From positions 1 to 64,000 of the forward strand of contig CAIUDH010000088.1 of NCBI GenBank assembly GCA_903897855.1: a DNA stretch of 64,000 bases, read 5' to 3'. Each line of letters opens with the position of its first letter. Within the stretch, counting starts at the first letter, position 1. The notes beneath the pieces were generated by a model. That model saw only the letters and a program-made list of their open reading frames with translations. It ran no database searches and was not told the origin of the DNA. This DNA comes from an uncultured Bacteroidota bacterium. Lineage in GTDB: Bacteria > Bacteroidota > Bacteroidia > UKL13-3. This document shows positions 1 to 8,595 of the stretch, piece after piece. The position numbers and the translations under genes are program-made.

Positions 1-956
1 ACGAGATTACTTGATTTATCAACTCTACGAACTGTATTAGCATTCACACCTGAACTGAAAATCACATTGCCCAAAGCATCGAGCACAATTCCTTCCGGCA
101 CTTTTACATTGGCCGCGGTGAGTCTATTTCCATCAGAACCTTGTAATCCACTGCCTCCGGCCCATACCGTAACAGTTTGGGCGGTAAGGTCAATTTTCCT
201 GATTCGGCCATTCCCGAAATCACTTACGTAAAGGGCATTTTCTGCTGCCGAAAAGGTAATCCCTCTGGGCGATTTGAACTTAGCGGTGGCAAAATTACCA
301 TCTAACAATGCACCAACAGTGCCGCTGGCGGCTCCACACAAGGTAGTCACCGTACCTGTTGCAATTACAATTTTACGAATCATGTGATTGTCTTCGTCAG
401 TAACATAGAAATTACCTGAATTGTCTTTGCAAATACCTGAAGGGTGGTTAAATCGTGCATTGGTTCCCACCCCATCGGTGTTGCCTGAAACTGCAATACC
501 AGTGGTAGCCGGGGCACCACATAAGGTGGTTACACCTTGTGCATTTCCTATGGTAGTGAAGGCGTCAATTTTACGAATCGCATTATTCCACCAATCGCAT
601 ACATAAATATTATTACTGGCATCGCAAACAATACCTTTGGGACCATTAAACAAGGCGGCAATACTGAATGCATTGGTATAGCCATAGGCACCGGCGGTAC
701 CAGGCGCAAATGCCGACCCCACTCTTGTATAAACAGTGGTTCCGCCCTGGATCATTTTAATACAGTGATTGGCCTCGTCAGAGACCCATATATTGCCGAG
801 TCCATCGGTGCACATGCTATGTGGCTGTGCCCATTTAGTGGCAGCTAAACTGCCATTGCTATTACCAATGGTACTTCCCGACCAAGTGGTAATGGTTTGT
901 GCAGTTGCCGAAAGAGATAAAAAGCTTACAAGCAGTAGTTGTAAAATGCGGTTCAT
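1..956 (-). CDS. Secreted NHL-repeat protein (3' end outside window)
   Basis: Reading leftwards from an ATG at 954-956, the frame stays open to the window edge, so the C-terminus is missing. The first 20 residues form a signal peptide ending ATAQ. The rest is a series of NHL beta-propeller blades of about 55-60 residues, each with the pattern G-I-x-x-D-x-x-G-N-x-Y-V-x-D-x-x-N-x-x-I-R-K-I. NHL propellers are extracellular binding or scaffold modules; no catalytic domain is visible in the part seen. In Bacteroidota such proteins often end with a T9SS sorting domain, but that end cannot be checked here. Function unknown. Confidence 0.85.
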   Translation of the reverse strand, partial: MNRILQLLLVSFLSLSATAQTITTWSGSTIGNSNGSLAATKWAQPHSMCTDGLGNIWVSDEANHCIKMIQGGTTVYTRVGSAFAPGTAGAYGYTNAFSIAALFNGPKGIVCDASNNIYVCDWWNNAIRKIDAFTTIGNAQGVTTLCGAPATTGIAVSGNTDGVGTNARFNHPSGICKDNSGNFYVTDEDNHMIRKIVIATGTVTTLCGAASGTVGALLDGNFATAKFKSPRGITFSAAENALYVSDFGNGRIRKIDLTAQTVTVWAGGSGLQGSDGNRLTAANVKVPEGIVLDALGNVIFSSGVNANTVRRVDKSSNL

Positions 957-995
957 AGAATAAAAAAATTAGGTTAGAATGCGAATATAGTGTTT

Positions 996-1955
996 TTAAA
1001 ATTTATAGCCAATTTCTATAAGGTTCTGTAATACCTTATCCTCAATACGGTGAAGCACTTCGGAGTAGTCGGTTTTTTCAAATGGCTTTCCTACTATTTT
1101 TTCATACAATTCGATGTATCTGTTGGTTATCGAATCCACCACTTCATCACTCATAGCAGGAATTTCTTGCCCCTCTAATCCTTGAAATCCGTTTTCTATT
1201 AACCATTGACGAACAAACTCTTTGGAAAGTTGCTTCTGTGGCTCGTTATTATGCTGTCTTTCTTCATAACCCTCCAAATAGAAATAGCGAGAGGAGTCGG
1301 GCGTATGAATTTCATCGAGCAGATAAATGATATCATTCCTAATTCCAAACTCATATTTCGTGTCAACGAGAATCAATCCTTTCTCATGGGCTTCCTTATT
1401 TCCGTATTCATATAACTTTCGGGCAATAATCATGACTTCATCGAGTTGTTTTTGCGTCATAAAATTAGCTTCCACAATCTCGGCTGGAGTCATATCTAAA
1501 TCATGACCTGTCTCGGCTTTGGATGAGGGGGTAAGAATGGGCTCCGGAAACTTATCGCTTTCTTTCATACCCTCGGGCATGGTGGCCCCACAGATGGTGC
1601 GTTTACCACTCTTGTATTCGCGCCAAGCGTGTCCACTCAAATAACCCCGAACCACCATCTCTACTTTAAACGGTGTACATCGTAATCCAATCGATACGTT
1701 GGGGTCGGGAGTATGGGTAAGCCAGGTGGGCACGATATGGGTAACATCGGCAAGAAATTTTGCCGCTATTTGGTTCAGTACCTGGCCTTTATAAGGAATG
1801 GCACGGGCCAAAACATGATCGAATGCAGAAATTCGGTCACTGGTAATCACCACGAGGTGTTCATCCCCTATTTCATATACATCTCTTACTTTTCCACGAA
1901 TAAAGTTTTTTTGATAAGGGAAAAAAAAGTTGGTTGACATTAACGCTTCACGCAT
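996..1955 (-). CDS. purC: Phosphoribosylaminoimidazole-succinocarboxamide synthase (SAICAR synthetase)
   Basis: Ligates aspartate to CAIR using ATP in cytoplasmic purine synthesis. The protein opens with the family pattern F-x-x-G-K-V-R-D-V-Y (about residues 18-27), then SDRISAFD, the R-G-Y-L-x-G-x-x-W-x-E-Y block, SKAETGHD and LVDTKYEFG, all typical of PurC. Length of 319 is the longer form usual in Bacteroidota and yeast rather than the short 240-residue bacterial form. An in-frame ATG at 1937 (MSTNFF) is an equally possible start. It stands alone, not in a pur operon, with its own -7 element about 105 bases upstream of the start. Confidence 0.97.
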   Translation of the reverse strand: MREALMSTNFFFPYQKNFIRGKVRDVYEIGDEHLVVITSDRISAFDHVLARAIPYKGQVLNQIAAKFLADVTHIVPTWLTHTPDPNVSIGLRCTPFKVEMVVRGYLSGHAWREYKSGKRTICGATMPEGMKESDKFPEPILTPSSKAETGHDLDMTPAEIVEANFMTQKQLDEVMIIARKLYEYGNKEAHEKGLILVDTKYEFGIRNDIIYLLDEIHTPDSSRYFYLEGYEERQHNNEPQKQLSKEFVRQWLIENGFQGLEGQEIPAMSDEVVDSITNRYIELYEKIVGKPFEKTDYSEVLHRIEDKVLQNLIEIGYKF

Positions 1956-2059
1956 AATTTGAATGGTTATATTGTTGAATATTTTTATATTTAGGACTTC
2001 CTTTTATTTTGAGCATGGTGTTTATCCAAGAGAATAAACAGAGCGCTCGAAATTTGTCA

Positions 2060-2067
2060 CAAAGATA
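2060..2067 (-). promoter_or_regulatory. Bacteroidota -7 element (TATCTTTG) for purC
   Basis: On the minus strand the sequence is TATCTTTG, a perfect match to the TAnnTTTG -7 element of the Bacteroidota primary sigma factor. A TTG lies 15 bases upstream (2083-2085 on the complement), shorter than the usual spacing. It predicts a leader of about 100 bases before purC. Confidence 0.5.
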
Positions 2068-2091
2068 ATCCAATTGCTAGTTCAATGCGAA

Positions 2092-3048
2092 TTAGATTTC
2101 CTTCTCTTTGTCGAGGTTTAATTGGTCATAAGCGACAATAATATCTTTAACAAGTCGGTGGCGAACGACATCTGAAACATCAAGATGTTGCACTTTTATT
2201 CCTTTAATATTGGCTAAGATTCTAATGGCAGGCGCTAAACCGCTCATGCTCCTCCGGGGCAGGTCAATTTGGGTTAAATCGCCTGTGACAATGACTTTGG
2301 CGTTGGGGCCCATACGGGTTAAGAACATGCGTAATTGAGGCTGTGTCGCATTCTGAGCTTCATCTAAAATGATAAATGCATTGTCCAAGGTACGCCCCCT
2401 CATAAAAGCCATCGGAGCCACTTCGATGGTTCTGTTTTCCAGATATAGTTTAAGCTTGTCGGCGGCAATCATATCTTCAAGTGCATCATACAAAGGGCGT
2501 AGATAAGGGTCAATTTTTTCTTTCAAATCGCCTGGTAAGAAGCCTAAATTTTCGCCGGCCTCTACTGCCGGACGCGCAAGGATAATACGTTTCACCTCCT
2601 TGTTTTTTAAGGCACGTACGGCTAAAGCAACAGCAGTATAAGTTTTGCCAGTTCCGGCCGGCCCAATAGCGAATACAATATCATTTTGATTCACGTGTTC
2701 TACCAACTTACGTTGATTAGCGGTTCTCACTTTGATTGTTTTTCCCGCTTGGCCATGCAATAAAATATCGCCATCCGAAGGCGACAACTCTGTGTCTGTT
2801 CGCTCCAGTATCTCGTTTAGTTTAGCTTCACTTAAAGATCCGTTGTTTCTTAACGAATTGATTATTTGATTCGTTTTTTCGTTCAGGAGTTCAATTTCAG
2901 CCGCTTCGCCCATCACTTTAAGCTCATGGCCACGGGCAACGATCTTTAGTTTGGGGAATTTGTTTTGTAAATGGCGCAGATGAATATTGTTTGTCCCTAA
3001 AAATGCTGCTGGCTCAATTTCTGCTAATAATATGGTTTGCTCTATCAA
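2092..3048 (-). CDS. phoH: PhoH family ATPase
   Basis: PhoH-like P-loop ATPase, related to E. coli YbeZ, which is linked to RNA and ribosome metabolism. Residues about 1-110 are an N-terminal region with a KH-like pattern (IVARGHELKVMG), followed by the PhoH domain: Walker A GPAGTGKT, then RPAVEAGE, the LDEAQN Walker B and VTGDLTQIDLP. Length of 318 is normal. The start is a TTG (2046-2048) with no better ATG nearby. It shares a short intergenic region with the divergent gene at 3164, where two -7 elements sit head to head. Confidence 0.95.
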   Translation of the reverse strand: MIEQTILLAEIEPAAFLGTNNIHLRHLQNKFPKLKIVARGHELKVMGEAAEIELLNEKTNQIINSLRNNGSLSEAKLNEILERTDTELSPSDGDILLHGQAGKTIKVRTANQRKLVEHVNQNDIVFAIGPAGTGKTYTAVALAVRALKNKEVKRIILARPAVEAGENLGFLPGDLKEKIDPYLRPLYDALEDMIAADKLKLYLENRTIEVAPMAFMRGRTLDNAFIILDEAQNATQPQLRMFLTRMGPNAKVIVTGDLTQIDLPRRSMSGLAPAIRILANIKGIKVQHLDVSDVVRHRLVKDIIVAYDQLNLDKEKEI

Positions 3049-3086
3049 TGTTTTATTTTATAAATTAGAAATAACAAAATATAATT

Positions 3087-3094
3087 TATTTTTG
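3087..3094 (+). promoter_or_regulatory. -7 element (TATTTTTG) for the gene at 3164
   Basis: Perfect TAnnTTTG match, 70 bases upstream of the ATG at 3164. It lies 3 bases from the opposing -7 element of phoH, so the two promoters overlap. No clear -33 TTTG is seen. Confidence 0.45.
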
Positions 3095-3097
3095 CCA

Positions 3098-3105
3098 CAA
3101 AGATA
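3098..3105 (-). promoter_or_regulatory. -7 element (TATCTTTG) for phoH
   Basis: On the minus strand the sequence is TATCTTTG, placing the transcription start near 3093 and a leader of about 45 bases before the TTG start of phoH. It overlaps the opposing promoter at 3087-3094. Confidence 0.5.
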
Positions 3106-3163
3106 GAAGAGAAATGTTACCGTGATAATTTTACAGTCACAGTTTATACACACAATTTAAACA

Positions 3164-3934
3164 ATGCACCACCATATTACCATTACCACCGATGCCGGAC
3201 CCGAATCGGTGTACGTGTCGGCATTTAAAGGAATACTTTACAGTGCCTTTCAGGAGGTGGTGGTGACTGAAATTAACACGAATATTAGCACACGAAACAT
3301 CCAGCAGGCTGCATTCTACGTACATAATACCTATAACTATTTCCCGCCTAACACCTTACACATCATCGATGTAGATAGTAGCTTTGTACTTCACAAAAGA
3401 TTGCTGTATACCAAACAGGGAGATCATCATTTTATTGCTCTCGATAATGGTGTACTTTCACTTGTATTGCCAAATGCTGAAAATCAAGTGTTTGAAGTGG
3501 AAATGGACTTACTTTTAAACCAAAGTAGGTATCATAAATTCGCATTTGCCACACAGCATGTGTTAAATGAAACAAACACTCCTGATTTCTTCAAGCCCAT
3601 AACGCGTTATAAAACCTTTATGCAAGAGCTGCCAAGCATTATGGGAAATCGGATTACAGCAAATGTCTTGGCTATCGACAAGTATGGCAATTGTATTACT
3701 AATCTTTCACTGAGTGAGTTACAAAAACACATTAAAGGCAGAAAAGTATTGGTGCACCTTCCTCATGGTGATGTAATTGAAGGCTTGAACGAAAGCTATT
3801 ATGAGGTGCCTTATGGCGATTTTGTTTGTATTAAAAACAATATGGATTTACTCGAAATCGCTATTAACGGGGGTAATGCAGGAAAGCTGCTAGGGATGCA
3901 TGATAAATCGCCAGTCATTTTCGAGTTCGAATAA
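3164..3934 (+). CDS. Divergent SAM hydroxide adenosyltransferase (DUF62) family protein
   Basis: The N-terminus (ITITTDAG...SVYVSAFKGIL) and the C-terminal ANVLAIDKYGNCITNL block match the family that splits S-adenosylmethionine to adenosine and methionine using water, related to fluorinase. At 256 residues it is near family length. It is divergent at conserved places: the usual DFG reads DAG, the VVDPGVG motif reads IIDVDSS, the following conserved Arg is displaced, and PDNG reads LDNG. A His in TQHV may correspond to the family His. It may hydrolyse SAM poorly or act on another adenosyl compound. Family membership is well supported; activity is inference. Confidence 0.8.
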   Translation: MHHHITITTDAGPESVYVSAFKGILYSAFQEVVVTEINTNISTRNIQQAAFYVHNTYNYFPPNTLHIIDVDSSFVLHKRLLYTKQGDHHFIALDNGVLSLVLPNAENQVFEVEMDLLLNQSRYHKFAFATQHVLNETNTPDFFKPITRYKTFMQELPSIMGNRITANVLAIDKYGNCITNLSLSELQKHIKGRKVLVHLPHGDVIEGLNESYYEVPYGDFVCIKNNMDLLEIAINGGNAGKLLGMHDKSPVIFEFE

Positions 3935-3962
3935 GCAGGAACAGAAACCGTTTTTTTTGTCT

Positions 3963-4000
3963 AAAAACACGCTAGTGCTCCAATGACACCTGCGTTTTTT
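3963..4000 (+). terminator. Possible intrinsic terminator after the SAM-hydrolase-like gene
   Basis: An imperfect inverted repeat pairs AAAAAC..GC at 3963-3972 and GTG at 3975-3977 with CAC at 3987-3989 and GCGTTTTTT at 3992-4000, ending in a T run. The stem contains mismatches, so this is tentative. Confidence 0.35.
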
Positions 4001-4045
4001 AGGAATATACCATCGCTATTTTAATAATTAGAATTCAACTTTAAG

Positions 4046-4330
4046 ATGATAACACGAATCGTAAAAATGCATTTCAGACCTGACGAGATTGAGAATTTCA
4101 AACTGCTTTTTGAGAACACGAAACTACATATTGCTTCCTTTGAAGGGTGTGAGGGCGTTAAGTTGTTGGAGGAGGCAGGAAATCCAGAAATATATTTCAC
4201 CCTCAGTACATGGCAATCTGAGCAGCATCTTGAAGGCTATCGCAGCTCCAAACTATTTGAAGCCACATGGTCAAAAACAAAAGCGATGTTCGCCGGCAAG
4301 CCTATAGCGTGGAGTATGAAAGAAGTCTAA
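4046..4330 (+). CDS. ABM-type (antibiotic biosynthesis monooxygenase-like) small protein
   Basis: A 94-residue single-domain protein of the dimeric alpha-beta barrel fold. The pattern I-T-R-I-V-K-M-x-F near the start, the central H-I-A-S-F-x-G-C-x-G-V-x-L-L and F-x-L-S-x-W-x-S-E-x-x-L-x-x-Y-R-x-S at residues 50-70 are typical of ABM proteins. Such proteins are cofactor-free quinol monooxygenases or heme-degrading enzymes, and many have no known substrate. It ends 15 bases before the converging sucC. Confidence 0.85.
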   Translation: MITRIVKMHFRPDEIENFKLLFENTKLHIASFEGCEGVKLLEEAGNPEIYFTLSTWQSEQHLEGYRSSKLFEATWSKTKAMFAGKPIAWSMKEV

Positions 4331-4345
4331 AATAGAGTAGGGGTA

Positions 4346-5557
4346 TTATTTCAATACCTCACTTACCAATTCGGCCGCCTCTTTTAACTGAATCGCCGAA
4401 AGCACTTTCAAGCCGCTTTCGTCAATGAGTTTTTTGGCTTCAACAGCATTGGTGCCTTGTAGTCTTACAATAATGGGCACATGTATGTTTCCGATGTTTT
4501 TATAGGCATCAACCACTCCTTGAGCCACGCGATCACAGCGCACGATGCCTCCAAAAATATTTATCAGTATCGCTTTTACATTAGGATCGCTTAGAATAAT
4601 GCGAAATCCAGCTTCTACAGTTGTTGCGTTGGCAGTACCACCTACATCTAAAAAGTTAGCAGGCTCACCACCACTCAACTTGATAATATCCATGGTAGCC
4701 ATTGCCAGTCCGGCTCCGTTCACCATGCAACCTACATTTCCGTCAAGTTTAACATAATTCAGGTTTGATTTTTTGGCTTCCACCTCCGTTGGGTCTTCCT
4801 CACTTACGTCGCGCAGGGCCAATAGGTCGGGATGGCGGTCTAGGCCGTTATCGTCTAAGCTAAGTTTAGCGTCGACAGCGATAATTTTATCGTCACTCGT
4901 TTTGAATAGAGGGTTTATTTCAATCATCTCACAGTCGTTAGCCAAAAACGCCTTGTATAAATTGCCTACAAATTTCACCATCTGTTTGTTTGCTTCGCCT
5001 GCAAGGCCTAAGTTAAAAGCGATCTTACGGGCTTGAAATCCTTGTAAGCCAACACGTGGATCAATATGTTCCTTAAATAGCTTTTCGGGTGTGTTATGGG
5101 CTACCTCTTCAATATCCATCCCACCTTCGGTGGTGTAAATAATAACATTAGTGCCTCTGGCTCTATCCAAGAGCATGCTCATATAAAACTCTTTCGTTGG
5201 GTTGGCGCCTGGGTAATAAACATCCTGAGCAATCAACACCTTATTCACAATCTTTCCCTTTTCTCCCGTCTGAATGGTGATTAGGTTGCCACCTAAAATA
5301 CCAGCCGCCTTCTGCTTCAAATCGTCGATGTTCTTGGCTACCATTACGCCACGAAAATCCGTTCCTTCAATTTTACCTTTCCCACGTCCACCGGCATGAA
5401 TCTGTGCTTTAATAACAAAAAACTGTGTTCCTGTTTGGGCTTGCAACTGGGTTGCGGCAGCCACGGCCTCCTCTGTAGTAGAGGCTACAATACCTTCTTG
5501 CACTGCAACACCGTACTTTTTTAGTACTTCTTTAGCTTGATATTCGTGAATATTCAT
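4346..5557 (-). CDS. sucC: Succinyl-CoA synthetase (ADP-forming) subunit beta
   Basis: Beta subunit of the TCA-cycle enzyme that makes ATP or GTP from succinyl-CoA. The first 40 residues ([17 protein letters not shown]) are the family N-terminus; an ATP-grasp domain follows (HAGGRGKG at about 53-60, CEMIEINPL at about 194-202), then the CoA-ligase domain with [24 protein letters not shown] and [10 protein letters not shown]. Length of 403 is normal for the family. The alpha-subunit gene sucD is not adjacent, as is common in Bacteroidota. It diverges from the ATP synthase operon and shares an overlapping promoter region. Confidence 0.97.
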   Translation of the reverse strand: MNIHEYQAKEVLKKYGVAVQEGIVASTTEEAVAAATQLQAQTGTQFFVIKAQIHAGGRGKGKIEGTDFRGVMVAKNIDDLKQKAAGILGGNLITIQTGEKGKIVNKVLIAQDVYYPGANPTKEFYMSMLLDRARGTNVIIYTTEGGMDIEEVAHNTPEKLFKEHIDPRVGLQGFQARKIAFNLGLAGEANKQMVKFVGNLYKAFLANDCEMIEINPLFKTSDDKIIAVDAKLSLDDNGLDRHPDLLALRDVSEEDPTEVEAKKSNLNYVKLDGNVGCMVNGAGLAMATMDIIKLSGGEPANFLDVGGTANATTVEAGFRIILSDPNVKAILINIFGGIVRCDRVAQGVVDAYKNIGNIHVPIIVRLQGTNAVEAKKLIDESGLKVLSAIQLKEAAELVSEVLK

Positions 5558-5587
5558 GGGTAAGAATAAATAATTGATTAAAAATTA

Positions 5588-5595
5588 TAATTTTG
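5588..5595 (+). promoter_or_regulatory. -7 element (TAATTTTG) for the ATP synthase operon
   Basis: Perfect TAnnTTTG match. Two bases separate it from the opposing -7 element of sucC; together they form a near palindrome centred on TTTGCGCAAA. It places the start of the atp transcript near 5600. Confidence 0.5.
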
Positions 5596-5597
5596 CG

Positions 5598-5605
5598 CAA
5601 AAATA
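5598..5605 (-). promoter_or_regulatory. -7 element (TATTTTTG) for sucC
   Basis: On the minus strand the sequence is TATTTTTG, giving a leader of about 35 bases before the sucC ATG at 5557. It overlaps the footprint of the atp promoter, so the two cannot be occupied at once. Confidence 0.5.
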
Positions 5606-5654
5606 ATATTTGAAACGGGAATGGAAAGTAATTTTTTCACCACCTAGATACAGC

Positions 5655-6047
5655 ATGCCCAAATTCCTTCTTAAAATAGTCCTATTTAGCCTCTTCTTAG
5701 CATTCGCGTTGTATGGAATAAATTACATACTCCCCCAATTTGAAATTGTGCCTTTTTATTTTGTAAGCATCGTGTTTTTTATGCTGCTCACTATTTTAGT
5801 TTATTCGATGCTGCTCAAAGGATTGAAGCAAGAGTCGAAGAAGTTTGTTTACGCATTTTATTTTACCACTCTAATTCGGCTGTTCGGGAGCCTGTTAATG
5901 TTGCTAATCTCGATGCTAATCATGGGAAAAAACAACTTAAATCAAGCAGTCGTATTTATTATTTTATATTTTTTATTTACGGGGTTTGAAATTGTTAATC
6001 TTTTTCCTAACTTGCGACCCGAAATAAAGGAAAATCAAAATAAGTAA
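5655..6047 (+). CDS. AtpI-like membrane protein at head of ATP synthase operon
   Basis: A 130-residue hydrophobic protein with four likely membrane helices (about residues 5-25, 30-52, 66-90 and 98-118) and charged ends. Position directly before atpB (6-base gap) is that of AtpI/UncI proteins, which help assemble the c-ring, but the sequence itself is poorly conserved. The frame can be extended to a TTG at 5610, but the ATG at 5655 (MPKFLLK) gives a cleaner N-terminus. Function rests mainly on context. Confidence 0.7.
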   Translation: MPKFLLKIVLFSLFLAFALYGINYILPQFEIVPFYFVSIVFFMLLTILVYSMLLKGLKQESKKFVYAFYFTTLIRLFGSLLMLLISMLIMGKNNLNQAVVFIILYFLFTGFEIVNLFPNLRPEIKENQNK

Positions 6048-6053
6048 AGTTCA

Positions 6054-7133
6054 ATGTCAGCAAAGGTTTCATCTTTTTTTAACGTAAAAATTTTCAGCCT
6101 TTTTGTGCTATTTGTGACGTTTTTTAGTTTAAACGGCTATTCACAAGAAGTGCCAAAAGCGGACAACACGACCCCTTCACCTGAGCACAAGGAGGAGAAA
6201 TTCAATGCCGGTAAAATGATTATGGGCCATATTGCCGATGAGCACGATTGGCATATCATTGGAAATCTAACCTTACCTCTTCCATGCATCTTGTATTCAA
6301 AAGAAAAGGGCTTAGATGTTTTTATGTCAAGCCATTTTGAGCCACATCATGGTGAAGAGCGCAGTTACGATGTTTACGACATGAAGGAAGGCAAAATTAC
6401 TTTGCTGAGTGGTTTGAAAGTATATGATTTCTCCATCACAAAAAATGTACTCTCCCTGTTTATTAGTGCAGGATTATTACTCTTTGTTTTTCTAACCGTG
6501 GCCAGAAGTTACAAGACCCGCGAAGGTAAAGCACCTAAAGGGTTGCAGTCGTGGTTTGAGCCTCTTATACTTTTTGTTCGTGATGATATCGCAAAACCTA
6601 CCTTAGGGGCGAACCACTCGCGTTTCATGCCTCTACTGCTCACTATTTTCTTTTTTATCTTCTTTGGTAATTTATTAGGTTTGATTCCTTTTTTTCCAGG
6701 TGGTGCGAACCTTACCGGAAATATCGCAATACCGTTTTTCCTGGCTGCAGTGATACTTATTGTAATTATTTTTATTGCTAATAAGCATTATTGGGGTCAT
6801 ATTGTGGCAATGCCTGGAGTGCCGAAATGGGTACTTATCATATTAACACCCATTGAAATACTCGGTTTCGTTTTACGTCCTTTCGTGTTAATGATTCGTT
6901 TGTTTGCAAATATTACCGCAGGGCATATTATAGCACTCGCCTTTTATAGTTTAATATTTATTTTTGGGGCAAAAAGTGTCGCAGCTGGATATGGCGTATC
7001 GGTGGTGTCGGTGTTGTTCACGGTATTTATGTTCTGCCTCGATTTGTTAGTTGCATTTTTACAGGCTTTTGTATTCACTCTACTTTCATCAATCTATTTT
7101 AGTTCCGCTTTAGAAGTGCCGGAGCATCATTAA
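6054..7133 (+). CDS. atpB: F-type ATP synthase subunit a
   Basis: F0 subunit a, the stator half of the proton channel. At 359 residues it is longer than the E. coli protein (271): residues 1-31 look like a signal peptide ending YSQ, and residues about 32-125 form an extra periplasmic domain, as in other Bacteroidota. The membrane part follows, with the essential Arg in M-I-R-L-F-A-N-x-x-A-G-H at residue 282, LTPIEILG just before it, and a final helix FVFTLLSSIYF. It is followed by atpE after 55 bases. Confidence 0.97.
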   Translation: MSAKVSSFFNVKIFSLFVLFVTFFSLNGYSQEVPKADNTTPSPEHKEEKFNAGKMIMGHIADEHDWHIIGNLTLPLPCILYSKEKGLDVFMSSHFEPHHGEERSYDVYDMKEGKITLLSGLKVYDFSITKNVLSLFISAGLLLFVFLTVARSYKTREGKAPKGLQSWFEPLILFVRDDIAKPTLGANHSRFMPLLLTIFFFIFFGNLLGLIPFFPGGANLTGNIAIPFFLAAVILIVIIFIANKHYWGHIVAMPGVPKWVLIILTPIEILGFVLRPFVLMIRLFANITAGHIIALAFYSLIFIFGAKSVAAGYGVSVVSVLFTVFMFCLDLLVAFLQAFVFTLLSSIYFSSALEVPEHH

Positions 7134-7176
7134 TCTTAATTCAATCTCAAAATCAATTATAAACACCAATTTTTAA

Positions 7177-7455
<279 letters not shown>

Positions 7456-7513
7456 GGTCTCTGAATACTTTTCAGTGCCTTAATTACTTCTCAAAACTAA
7501 ATATTTAGATCAA

Positions 7514-8008
7514 ATGAATTTAATAACACCCGATCCCGGTTTATTGTTTTGGATGCTCGTAACATTCGGAATCGTACTCTATATTCTAGGGAAATTTGCA
7601 TGGAAACCAATTCTTAAAGCACTTGGAGAAAGAGAAAATGCAATTACAGAAGCCTTAGATAAAGCCGAAGATGCAAAAAAGCAGATGGCTAATATGCAGG
7701 CCGAGAACGAAAAGTTGTTGGCTTTGGCACGCTCAGAAAGAGAAGCCATCTTGCGTGAGGCAAAAGAAATGAAGGATAGCATTATTGCTCAAGCCAAGAC
7801 CTCAGCAGATATTGAGGGCAAAAAGATGATCGCCAATGCAAAAGAGAATATTGAGCGTGAAAAAACTTCAGCGATAAACGACTTGAAAAACCAAGTTGCT
7901 TCCTATAGCATTGAAATCGCTGAACGTTTAATACGTAAGAAACTTGAATCGAATAAGGAACAAGATGAGCTGGTTAATAAAGCCATCAATGATTTCCATT
8001 TAAATTAA
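7514..8008 (+). CDS. atpF: F-type ATP synthase subunit b
   Basis: Peripheral-stalk subunit. One N-terminal membrane helix (about residues 10-28, LLFWMLVTFGIVLYIL) is followed by WKPILKALGERE, the usual F/W-K-P-[IL] signature, then a long charged coiled coil to the end at residue 164. Gaps of 58 bases before it and 20 after it fit one transcript with atpE and atpH. Confidence 0.95.
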   Translation: MNLITPDPGLLFWMLVTFGIVLYILGKFAWKPILKALGERENAITEALDKAEDAKKQMANMQAENEKLLALARSEREAILREAKEMKDSIIAQAKTSADIEGKKMIANAKENIEREKTSAINDLKNQVASYSIEIAERLIRKKLESNKEQDELVNKAINDFHLN

Positions 8009-8028
8009 TTGCCAGAGCTAAAAACAAA

Positions 8029-8565
8029 ATGTCAGAGATAAGAATATCAGGACGTTACGCTTTATCGTTATTCGATTTGGCGATCGAGCAAAAAAATCTT
8101 GAACTGGTTCAAGCCGACATGAAATTGTTTGTTGATACGTGTAACGAAAATCATGCGCTGCTCTCCATTCTTAAAAGCCCGATTATCGATGGGGATAAGA
8201 AAACTGGAGTGCTTGAAGGGGTTTTCGCGAAGCATTTCAATAGCCTGAGCATTGCTTTCATGCGTATCATCGTCAAAAAACGTCGTGAAAAGTTTTTACT
8301 TGCCATTGCCACTGAATTTCTGGAACTATTCAAAGCACATCATAATATTGTCACTGCTTTGGTAACCACCGCAACGGCAATCAACGACGAAGTGAAAAAA
8401 GAAATCAAAAGTAATTTGCAGCAGCAGACAGGAAAAACCATCGAGTTAGAATGTAAAGTGGATGCAAAACTGATAGGAGGAATTAAAATACAAGTAGGTG
8501 ATAAGCTGTTTGACGACAGCATTGCCAGGCAGCTGAATAACTTAAAGCTGCATTTATTAGATTAA
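8029..8565 (+). CDS. atpH: F-type ATP synthase subunit delta
   Basis: F1 stator (OSCP/delta) subunit, 178 residues. The start I-S-G-R-Y-A-L-S-L-F-D-L-A and the C-terminal I-G-G-I-K-I-Q-V-G-D-K-L-F-D-D-S-I are the two family signatures. It connects subunit b with the top of the alpha/beta hexamer. Confidence 0.95.
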   Translation: MSEIRISGRYALSLFDLAIEQKNLELVQADMKLFVDTCNENHALLSILKSPIIDGDKKTGVLEGVFAKHFNSLSIAFMRIIVKKRREKFLLAIATEFLELFKAHHNIVTALVTTATAINDEVKKEIKSNLQQQTGKTIELECKVDAKLIGGIKIQVGDKLFDDSIARQLNNLKLHLLD

Positions 8566-8595
8566 TATTTTACAAATTAAATTTCAAAACATACA

